Below, in pieces: positions 56,011-62,320 of a DNA stretch of 62,320 nt (the stretch's first letter is position 1; the number at the start of each line of letters is the position of its first letter). The stretch spans positions 1 to 62,320 of the forward strand of contig MTEI01000006.1 in the NCBI GenBank assembly GCA_002083775.1, in the 5' to 3' direction. The stretch is from Rhodoferax ferrireducens (GTDB taxonomy: Bacteria; Pseudomonadota; Gammaproteobacteria; Burkholderiales; Burkholderiaceae_C). The notes beneath the pieces were generated by a model that was given only the letters and a program-made list of their open reading frames with translations, was not told where the DNA came from and did not search any database. The position numbers were made by a program, and so were the translations under genes.

Positions 56011-56571
56011 ATGGCCACCAAATCCACCATCTTCAAAGCCAGTCTGCAAATTGCAGACATCGACCACAGTTATTACGCCGACCACGCGCTGACGCTGGCG
56101 CGCCACCCCAGCGAGACCGACGAACGCATGATGGTGCGGCTGTGCGCGCTGGCGCTGCAGGCGCACCAGTTGCAAAGCGTCTGCGGTGGCGACGGCACGC
56201 TCGCCTTTGGCGCTGGGCTGTCTGACCCCGACGAGCCCGACGTGTGGCTGCGCGACTTCACTGGATTGACGCGCCTGTGGATCGAAGTTGGCCAGCCAGA
56301 AGACAAGCCACTCAGTAAAGCCTGCAACAAGGCCGATGCGGTGGTGCTCTACGCCTTTGGCCAGGCCGCAGACATCTGGTGGAAAGGCATCGAGACCAAA
56401 CTCTCCCGGCTGGATCGGCTGCAGGTCTGGCGCATTGCCAGCAGCACGGCGCAGGCGCTCGTTCCCCTGGCGCAGCGCAGCATGAGTCTGCAAGCGACGA
56501 TTCAGGAAGGGGTGCTGATGCTGGGCGACGGCAAACACAACGTAGATATTGAGCCGGTTCGCTGGAAATAA
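56011..56571 (+). CDS. yaeQ: YaeQ family protein
   Basis: A 186-residue protein with the YaeQ N-terminus ATKSTIFKASLQIADIDHSYY and the segments SDPDEPDVWLRDFTG and WIEVGQPEDKPLSKAC. YaeQ has a nuclease-like fold of the PD-(D/E)XK type; its physiological role is unclear. It starts 6 bp after the toxin gene. Confidence 0.93.
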   Translation: MATKSTIFKASLQIADIDHSYYADHALTLARHPSETDERMMVRLCALALQAHQLQSVCGGDGTLAFGAGLSDPDEPDVWLRDFTGLTRLWIEVGQPEDKPLSKACNKADAVVLYAFGQAADIWWKGIETKLSRLDRLQVWRIASSTAQALVPLAQRSMSLQATIQEGVLMLGDGKHNVDIEPVRWK

Positions 56572-56607
56572 TGTGTTGGGCTGTACTGTCGTGGCGGAGC
56601 CCTTGTT

Positions 56608-56678
56608 TGTCATTTCGGGCGACGACCCGCAATCCATGCCCCTGGTTCATGGATGCCGGGTCGTCGCCCGGCATGACA
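56608..56678 (+). repeat. Dispersed GTCAT...ATGAC palindromic repeat, copy 3
   Basis: TGTCATTTCGGGCGACGACC, CGCAATCCATG, CATGGATGCCGGGTCGTCGC, CCGGCATGACA. Long arms can pair end to end. It lies in the 144-bp gap between yaeQ and the enoyl-CoA hydratase gene. Confidence 0.85.
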
Positions 56679-56715
56679 ATGCTGTTCTTTCACGTCAACA
56701 CTTGCCCGAGATACC

Positions 56716-57528
56716 ATGAACACTGCTGCTGATACACCGCTCGTCCTCTCCACTCGCGACCCGCGCGGCCTGGTCACCCTGACCCTGAACCGGCCTGACG
56801 CGTTCAACGCGCTGTCTGAAGCTTTGATGACAGCCCTGCAGACTGAGCTGGATGCGCTGGTAACCGATGACACCGTACGCGCGGTGGTGATAGCAGCCAA
56901 CGGCAAGGCCTTTTGCGCCGGCCACGACCTGCGCGAGATGCGCGCTAGCCCGTCGCACGGCTATTACCAGACGCTGTTCAAACAATGTGCCAAGGTCATG
57001 ATGAGCATCCAGAAACTGCCCGTGCCAGTTATTGCCCGCGTGCATGGCGTGGCCACGGCCGCAGGCTGCCAACTGGTCGCCATGTGCGATCTGGCGGTGG
57101 CCGCCAGCAATGCGCGGTTCGCGGTGAGCGGTGTCAATCTGGGCCTGTTTTGCAGCACGCCGGGCGTGGCGCTGGCGCGTAATCTGGGGCGCAAGGCGGC
57201 ATTCGAGATGCTGGTCACCGGTGAATTCATCAGCGCTCAGAAGGCGCTGGCGGAAGGCTTGGTCAACCGCGTGGCCGAACCCGACCAGCTTGATGCCGAG
57301 CTGGAGCGCCTGGTCAGCAGCATTCTGGCCAAGCCCCGCGCTGCCGTGGTTCTTGGCAAATCACTTTTTTACCGCCAGCTGGAAAACGGCATCGAAGCCG
57401 CCTACACCGACGCCGCCCAGACCATGGCCTGCAACATGATGGAGGACAGTGCGCTGGAAGGTGTGCAGGCGTTCATCGAGAAGCGCCCGCCGAACTGGCA
57501 GCCCGCCGTGCCGACGAACCAATCTTGA
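56716..57528 (+). CDS. Enoyl-CoA hydratase/isomerase family protein
   Basis: A 270-residue crotonase-fold protein with LNRPDAFNALSEAL, AFCAGHDLREM and the oxyanion-hole segment ARVHGVATAAGCQLVAMCDL. The form resembles ECHDC3-type members; the usual catalytic Glu pair is not clearly complete, so the reaction is uncertain. Its 3' end overlaps the convergent MaoC gene by 56 bp. Confidence 0.9.
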   Translation: MNTAADTPLVLSTRDPRGLVTLTLNRPDAFNALSEALMTALQTELDALVTDDTVRAVVIAANGKAFCAGHDLREMRASPSHGYYQTLFKQCAKVMMSIQKLPVPVIARVHGVATAAGCQLVAMCDLAVAASNARFAVSGVNLGLFCSTPGVALARNLGRKAAFEMLVTGEFISAQKALAEGLVNRVAEPDQLDAELERLVSSILAKPRAAVVLGKSLFYRQLENGIEAAYTDAAQTMACNMMEDSALEGVQAFIEKRPPNWQPAVPTNQS

Positions 57529-57931
57529 CCTGCGCTTGCCCGTCAATCACCGTCACGCCTTTCACGCTGCAGGTGGTTTGCAGGGTGACGCGGCCTTTGT
57601 CGCCCAGTTCCAGCACCGTCACCATGGCGTGCACCGTGTCACCCGGGCGAACCGGGGCGGTGAATTTCAGATTTTGCTCCAAATAGATGGTGCCTGGGCC
57701 GGGCAGGCGGTTGGCCAGCACGGCAGAGATCAAACTGGCCGACAGCATGCCGTGCGCAATGCGCCCCTTGAACGGCGTGCTGGCCGCGTACTCCTCATTC
57801 AGGTGAATCGCGTTCACGTCGGTGGATACCGCGGAGAAAAGCAAAATATCTGCCTCGGTGATGGTTTTGGCAACTGTGGCGCTCATGCCCACGTGCAGGT
57901 CTTCAATGTCATAGCCGTTTTGGTCGTTCAT
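57473..57931 (-). CDS. MaoC-like (R)-enoyl-CoA hydratase
   Basis: A 152-residue hot-dog fold protein from the ATG at 57931. It has the hydratase-2 motif STDVNAIHLNEEYA with catalytic Asp and His, and GRIAHGMLSASLIS. It would hydrate trans-2-enoyl-CoA to (R)-3-hydroxyacyl-CoA, for example for polyhydroxyalkanoate supply. The last 15-20 residues are Ser/Ala/Arg-rich and read antisense to the end of the neighbouring hydratase gene. Confidence 0.88.
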   Translation of the reverse strand: MNDQNGYDIEDLHVGMSATVAKTITEADILLFSAVSTDVNAIHLNEEYAASTPFKGRIAHGMLSASLISAVLANRLPGPGTIYLEQNLKFTAPVRPGDTVHAMVTVLELGDKGRVTLQTTCSVKGVTVIDGQAQVKIGSSARRAASSAGASR

Positions 57932-58079
57932 GGGTCGTGATCCTTGGAGTTGCTGATGCTGCAGATTGTCGCGCCCCACCATTAGCCCCGCGAATGCCGC
58001 CCGGCAAAGTCTGATCTTGGTTCCATTCCCGGACAGCTTGTTACACACTTCGCGCTTTTCCAACCAACGAAAGCCAGCC

Positions 58080-59192
58080 ATGCTGATCGGACTGCCCAAA
58101 GAAATCAAAAACCACGAATATCGCGTCGGTCTGACGCCTGCCAGTGTGCGCGAGCTCACCAGCCATGGCCACCAGGTTCTGGTGCAAACCGGTGCTGGTG
58201 CCGCCATTGGCTTGGCTGACGCGCAGTACCAGGCAGCAGGTGCCACGCTGGCCGCCACGGCGGCAGAAGTGTTTGCCGCTGCCGACATGATCGTCAAGGT
58301 CAAAGAGCCGCAGCCCGCCGAGTGCGCCATGCTGCGCCCCGGGCAAATTCTGTACACCTACCTGCACCTGGCCCCGGACCCGGACCAGACCGCTGCTTTG
58401 ATCCAATCCGGCGCGGTGTGCATTGCGTATGAAACCATCACCGGCCCGGGCGGTGGGCTGCCGTTGCTGGCACCCATGAGCGAGGTGGCTGGCCGCATGG
58501 CGGTGCAAGCCGGTGCCGCGCACCTTGAAAAGAGCAAGGGCGGCATGGGCATTTTGCTGGGCGGTGTGCCGGGCGTGCCTGCGGGCCATGTGGTGATTTT
58601 GGGCGCGGGTGTGGTGGGCACACACGCGCTGCAGATGGCGGTGGGTATGGGTGCCCGCGTGAGCGTGCTGGACAAGAATGTGGACCGCCTGCGCGCGCTG
58701 GACCTGATTTTTGGCAACCGTATCCACACCGTGTATTCCAACGCCCAAAGCGTGGAAGACGCAGTGCTGGACGCTGACCTGCTGGTGGGCGGTGTGCTGA
58801 TTCCCGGCGCAGCCGCGCCCAAACTGGTCACGCGCGACATGATCAGCCGCATGAAACCCGGCGCGGTGGTGGTGGATGTGGCCATTGACCAGGGCGGCTG
58901 CTTTGAGACCAGCCACGCCACCACCCATGCCGAGCCCACCTATATGGTGGGTGATGTGGTGCACTACTGCGTGGCCAACATGCCCGGTGCGGTGGCGCGC
59001 ACCAGCACCTTTGCGCTGAACAACGCAACCATAGCCCATGCTGTGGCGCTGGCCGACAAGGGCTGGAAGCAGGCTCTGAAAGACAACCCGCACCTCAAAG
59101 CCGGCTTGAACGTGTGCGAAGGCAAGGTCACTTACGAGGCTGTAGCGCGGGACCTGGGGTATGACTATGTGAGTGCTGACTCATTGCTATAA
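58080..59192 (+). CDS. ald: Alanine dehydrogenase
   Basis: A 370-residue enzyme from the ATG at 58080. N-terminal MLIGLPKEIKNHEYRVGLTP, substrate residues in VKVKEPQ and TYLHLAPD, and the NAD motif VVILGAGVVGTHALQMA (about 170). It interconverts L-alanine and pyruvate with ammonia. All family motifs are present. Divergent from the MaoC gene across 148 bp. Confidence 0.96.
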   Translation: MLIGLPKEIKNHEYRVGLTPASVRELTSHGHQVLVQTGAGAAIGLADAQYQAAGATLAATAAEVFAAADMIVKVKEPQPAECAMLRPGQILYTYLHLAPDPDQTAALIQSGAVCIAYETITGPGGGLPLLAPMSEVAGRMAVQAGAAHLEKSKGGMGILLGGVPGVPAGHVVILGAGVVGTHALQMAVGMGARVSVLDKNVDRLRALDLIFGNRIHTVYSNAQSVEDAVLDADLLVGGVLIPGAAAPKLVTRDMISRMKPGAVVVDVAIDQGGCFETSHATTHAEPTYMVGDVVHYCVANMPGAVARTSTFALNNATIAHAVALADKGWKQALKDNPHLKAGLNVCEGKVTYEAVARDLGYDYVSADSLL

Positions 59193-59243
59193 CTTGGGCA
59201 GTCGGACATAGCTGATATCCTGGTGTCACTATGTTCCTTCGGC

Positions 59244-59316
59244 TGTCGTTGCGGACTTGATTCGCAATCCATGCCCCCCCGAAAGTCATGGATCCCGGGT
59301 CGAGCCCGGGATGACA
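59244..59316 (+). repeat. Dispersed GTCAT...ATGAC palindromic repeat, copy 4
   Basis: TGTCGTTGCGGACTTGATTC, GCAATCCATG, CATGGATCCCGGGTCGAGCC, CGGGATGACA. It lies between ald and the serine protease gene. The inner right arm (CCCGGGTCGAGCCCGGG) is a strong hairpin. Confidence 0.85.
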
Positions 59317-59402
59317 TCCACTGGACCGGCAACTACCACTCGCCGGTTGCTGGCACGGACACGGGAAACCCTTCATGCCAGATCCAAACGCATAATGGTC
59401 AC

Positions 59403-60188
59403 ATGAGCCACCGATTACTCTGCATCACCTTCGCGCTGGCGCTAGCGTTGTCTGCCAGCCTGGTCCACGCCGATCTGGCCAGCACGGTGGCGCAGGTCAA
59501 GCCTGCCATTGCCATGGTAGGCACCTACAAAGCCACCAACAGCCCGCGCTTTGCGTTGCGCGGTAGCGGGTTTGTGGTGGGTGATGGCGGACAGGGCAAC
59601 AAACTGGTGACCAATGCCCATGTGCTGGTGCCCTCCTCAGAGGTTGACCCGCAAGCCACTCTGGTGGTGCAACTGCGCATGGGCAGCAGTGGCTGGCAAA
59701 CCCGCCCGGCCACGGTGCTGGAGGTGGACACCCAGCATGACCTGGCGCTGCTGCGGTTTGACGGGCCCGCCGTGGCGGCTTTCAAGGTGCGCAGCTCAGA
59801 CGCGGTGCAAGAAGGCCAGGCAGTGGCGTTCATGGGTTTCCCGATTGGCGGAGCGCTGGGGTTTTCGCCGGTGACGCACCGGGCCATGGTGTCGTCCATC
59901 GCCCCGGCAGCACTGCCCACGCCCACCGCCAGCCAGCTCAACCCCAAGGTGATTCGCAGCGTGCGCGCCAACAGTCCCTTTGATATTTTTCAGCTCGACG
60001 GCACCGCCTACCCGGGCAACAGTGGCGGCCCGCTGTTTGACCCGGAAACTGGCGAAGTGCTGGGCGTGGTGAACATGGTGCTGATCAAGGGCACGCGCGA
60101 GTCGGCGTTGACGCACCCGTCAGGCATCAGCTACGCGGTGCCGTCACGCCATGTGCTGGAGATGCTGGAACGAAACGCTGGCAACTGA
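59403..60188 (+). CDS. Exported trypsin-like serine protease
   Basis: A 261-residue protein with a signal peptide (cleavage after VHA, about 23). The chymotrypsin-fold triad is visible: His in VTNAHVLV, Asp in TQHDLALLRF and Ser in YPGNSGGPLFD. It resembles the HtrA/DegP protease domain but has no PDZ domain. The substrate is unknown; a periplasmic quality-control role is plausible. Confidence 0.9.
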   Translation: MSHRLLCITFALALALSASLVHADLASTVAQVKPAIAMVGTYKATNSPRFALRGSGFVVGDGGQGNKLVTNAHVLVPSSEVDPQATLVVQLRMGSSGWQTRPATVLEVDTQHDLALLRFDGPAVAAFKVRSSDAVQEGQAVAFMGFPIGGALGFSPVTHRAMVSSIAPAALPTPTASQLNPKVIRSVRANSPFDIFQLDGTAYPGNSGGPLFDPETGEVLGVVNMVLIKGTRESALTHPSGISYAVPSRHVLEMLERNAGN

Positions 60189-60203
60189 TGCGCCCGCTGC
60201 CGG

Positions 60204-61502
60204 TCAAACCGCATCCGGCAAGAAGCGGGTGGCGTTGTCCAGGTCTTCGTGGGTGGTGCCTGACTGCATGGCGTTGACGAATTTGCGCCACGCCAAGTCA
60301 GGCTCGGCCAACTGAAAGCCGTAAAAACCGGGCATGCCGTTGGCACGGTCACGCACTGCCATCGCCTTGGTGATGGATTTCTCAGACTTACCCAGCTCAA
60401 TGCTGGCTTCGCCCCACTCACCCAGTGGCAAAGCTACTTGCGAAAACACCTGAAAACCATAGAGAGACAGGTCAACCACCTGCAATTGGTAAGCCCGGCC
60501 ATGGGCTGCCACCTGCACCTCAAACGTGCCCGGACATTTGACCGAGTAACGCTGATGGCTGCGCTGCACTTTTTCTGCGGTGTATTGCGCAGTAGGCGGC
60601 AACACTGCCTGAAAAGCGTCCAGGTTGTAGATAGCGTGCAACAGCTGCTTTTTGCGTTCGTCCAGTTGTGCAAACACGCGGGTGCGCTGGTTGAAGAAGT
60701 AGTCCAGAAGCGCGGGGGTCATCACCGGGTCGTTGGTGGTGAAGTAGCGCCGGGTGGGCAGCACGATGTTGGGCATGACCGCTTCAATGAAGTAATGGTG
60801 CATGTTGCGGCGCAAGGGCTTTTTGCCATACATCTGCTTGAAGAGGGCGGGGGCCGTTTTAAGGTCCAGCGTGGCACCCACGGCGGGTGCGCCATTGGCA
60901 AAGTCGTAGTTGTCGACCGAGTTCTCGGTCAGGCGCTCAAAAAACAGCAGCGACTCATACATCTCGATGCGGTTGGGGTTGACTGCAATCACCAGATGGC
61001 GGGTGTCAAAGAAGGTCGTGCAGTAGTTGTACATGAACTTCATCAACGGAAACAGGATGGTGCCGCCGGTCTTACGGAACTTGGGATGCACTGCCAGCGC
61101 CGACACCTCGGCAATCTGCCCTTTGCGCTCGCGCACTTGGTTCAGGTCAAAAATGGCTTGCAGCGGAAAACCGAACAGGCTCTCGCGGATGAGCGACAGC
61201 GTGCCGACCACTTCGCCGTCGTACTTGGCGCACAGGGTGGTGGTGGTGGGCAGCGCGTGGTAGATGGTGACACGCATGCCGGAGGGGTCGGGCTTCATGA
61301 AGCCGCTGCCCACATAGGCGTCGTGCAGCAGCTTGAAGCAGGCCTCAAGCTCTTCCTGGGTTTCGGCAATTTTCAGGACCAGACGCGGGCTGGGATGGGC
61401 ATCACATTCCACAAACGAGCGATAAATGGCAAAGCGGGCCTTACGCGGCAGAAAGGAAAACAGTTTGCGCAAACTCTGATTGAGAGACCGCCCCAAGCTC
61501 AT
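60204..61502 (-). CDS. GNAT/FeeM-like N-acyltransferase fused to a PilZ domain
   Basis: A 432-residue protein; ATGs at 61553 and 61538 are alternatives. The N-terminal part (about 30-210) is a GNAT fold of the FeeM/autoinducer-synthase-like type (LHDAYVGSGFM, AEVSALAVHPKFRKTGG, MYNYC), which in relatives joins long-chain acyl groups to amino acids. The C-terminal part (about 310-420) reads QRYSVKCPGTFEV and VDLSLYGFQVFS, matching the PilZ R-x-x-x-R/D-x-S-x-x-G pattern only loosely. Cyclic-di-GMP control is an inference. A stand-alone PilZ gene lies next to it, divergent. Confidence 0.8.
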   Translation of the reverse strand: MSLGRSLNQSLRKLFSFLPRKARFAIYRSFVECDAHPSPRLVLKIAETQEELEACFKLLHDAYVGSGFMKPDPSGMRVTIYHALPTTTTLCAKYDGEVVGTLSLIRESLFGFPLQAIFDLNQVRERKGQIAEVSALAVHPKFRKTGGTILFPLMKFMYNYCTTFFDTRHLVIAVNPNRIEMYESLLFFERLTENSVDNYDFANGAPAVGATLDLKTAPALFKQMYGKKPLRRNMHHYFIEAVMPNIVLPTRRYFTTNDPVMTPALLDYFFNQRTRVFAQLDERKKQLLHAIYNLDAFQAVLPPTAQYTAEKVQRSHQRYSVKCPGTFEVQVAAHGRAYQLQVVDLSLYGFQVFSQVALPLGEWGEASIELGKSEKSITKAMAVRDRANGMPGFYGFQLAEPDLAWRKFVNAMQSGTTHEDLDNATRFLPDAV

Positions 61503-61662
61503 ACGTTGCCCGTCCGATAAAAAATGCTGTCTGCCCATAAGCCGCCGGGTCACGCCGGACCACCGGCAATGATATTACGGCATCGTGCACAACGGGTGTC
61601 GGATTAATTGACACAGGGGCTACCAGATCCGTCGAAATGACCCCCATAAGTGCCGCAACTTG

Positions 61663-61692
61663 TTGATTTGAAAGCCATTGATCTGCTATCAT
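61663..61692 (+). promoter_or_regulatory. Candidate sigma-70 promoter of the PilZ gene
   Basis: TTGATT and TATCAT are 18 bases apart, 64 bp before the PilZ start codon, in the 253-bp gap to the divergent acyltransferase gene. Confidence 0.4.
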
Positions 61693-61755
61693 TTTCATAG
61701 GCATGTTTCCTGCTTCATTATCTATTGGGGCGGATCAAACCAAACATCAAATTAC

Positions 61756-62106
61756 ATGGACTACAAGCAACCCATTCATTCAAACCCAACCGGCCCGTCG
61801 CGCAGAGCGGCAGACCGGTTTGCGTCCGAGCTGCCGCTAGAGATTGACGGTGCTTCAGGCATGACCCGAAACGTCAGCGCCACAGGGGTTTACTTTGAAA
61901 CTACGGCAGAACAAGTGCCGGGCTCCAGAGTGCACTTTGTGGTTGAGGTCACGGTCAAGGGTGAGCGGCTGAAAATGGTGTGCGCCGGTGATGTGGTGCG
62001 GGTTGATCGCAAGCCGGGGGCGGTGGGCATCGCCGTGAAGCTGTCCAGCTCGTTTTTCATCGATACTGACCATTCTGAAGACCCCTTCGATCAATTGGAC
62101 GATTAA
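61756..62106 (+). CDS. Stand-alone PilZ domain protein
   Basis: A 116-residue protein. The cyclic-di-GMP binding elements of PilZ are visible: arginines in RRAADRF and NVSATGVYFE (the [D/N]-x-S-x-x-G motif). No other domain. Its target is unknown. It lies divergent from the GNAT-PilZ gene and 8 bp before an epimerase remnant. Confidence 0.85.
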   Translation: MDYKQPIHSNPTGPSRRAADRFASELPLEIDGASGMTRNVSATGVYFETTAEQVPGSRVHFVVEVTVKGERLKMVCAGDVVRVDRKPGAVGIAVKLSSSFFIDTDHSEDPFDQLDD

Positions 62107-62114
62107 CCCGTTTT

Positions 62115-62320
62115 ATGAAAATCTTGGTGACCGGTGCCGCTGGCTTTATTGGAGCCGCGGTCGCCTCGCGGCCAGATGCAGCGTGACTTCACCGACATCG
62201 ATGACATCGTTGAAGGTGTCGTGCGCACGGTAGACCGCATCGCCACACCCAACGCTGCCTATGACAGCGCCCGGCCCGACCCGGCCACCAGCCACGCGCC
62301 GTTTCGCATTTTCAACATTG
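62115..62320 (+). pseudogene. NAD-dependent epimerase remnant with internal deletion (cut by window edge)
   Basis: From the ATG at 62115 the frame reads [18 protein letters not shown], the Rossmann start of a UDP-glucuronate-epimerase-like enzyme, and stops after 23 codons. In another frame, 62173 onward gives [16 protein letters not shown] and HAPFRIFNI, which belong about 200 residues later in intact relatives. So most of the middle of the gene is missing and the two ends are joined out of frame. The intact enzyme epimerises nucleotide sugars for surface polysaccharide. The remainder lies beyond the window. Confidence 0.82.

Noticed and set aside
61441..61704. An 87-codon frame on the minus strand upstream of the GNAT-PilZ gene
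   Set aside because: It overlaps that gene in another frame, has no recognisable motif, and its start region holds the promoter of the PilZ gene.

Overview
The window is a dense chromosomal segment (about 50 protein genes, no rRNA or tRNA seen) of a GC-rich betaproteobacterium. The gene families and local orders (def-fmt next to a LysM gene, dprA and smg; yajC-secD-secF; yhdP-nitrilase-mltA; glnE), together with two dispersed palindromic repeat families, point to the family Comamonadaceae, probably a Rhodoferax- or Polaromonas-like organism. The assignment comes from recalled gene content and not from a database search.

Layout. (1) 1-11.7 kb: a minus-strand chemotaxis operon that reads, from its promoter end, Hpt protein, CheY-like regulator, membrane MCP with a C-terminal Cache-like domain, CheZ-like protein, CheY, STAS protein, CheA, CheW, PAS protein, MCP, CheV, and a soluble PAS-MCP cut by the window edge. 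(2) 11.7-17.5 kb: def-fmt-azlC-azlD on minus, divergent from LysM-dprA-smg on plus. (3) 17.5-23.3 kb: yajC-secD-secF-DUF1631. (4) 23.4-28.1 kb: a fused indolepyruvate ferredoxin oxidoreductase and a second CheV. (5) 28.1-37.5 kb: yhdP-nitrilase-mltA, divergent from glnE and a cytochrome c'-like lipoprotein. (6) 37.5-45.2 kb: a CheB-CheR-PAS fusion coupled to a GGDEF/EAL protein, then a heptose adenylyltransferase and a degenerate HD-GYP protein. (7) 45.5-52.8 kb: an eight-gene plus-strand lipid-modification cluster (FAD oxidoreductase, DUF1365, Cfa-like methyltransferase, chalcone-isomerase-like protein, MFS transporter, DUF3833 lipoprotein, SDR, NTF2-like protein). (8) 52.8-62.3 kb: housekeeping and accessory genes (zinc ribbon, GST, purB, vapBC, yaeQ, enoyl-CoA hydratase, MaoC, ald, serine protease), a GNAT-PilZ fusion, a stand-alone PilZ protein, and an epimerase remnant with a large internal deletion.

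Themes. Signal transduction dominates: three MCPs, CheA, CheW, two CheV, two CheY-like regulators, a CheBR fusion, GGDEF/EAL, HD-GYP and two PilZ proteins place chemotaxis and cyclic-di-GMP control side by side. The most unusual sequence feature is a small AT-rich palindromic element that lies between genes and also inside open reading frames (dprA twice, fmt, yhdP), where it is translated in frame. The most interesting gene set is the lipid-modification cluster. Its members are recognisable families, but its product cannot be deduced from sequence.
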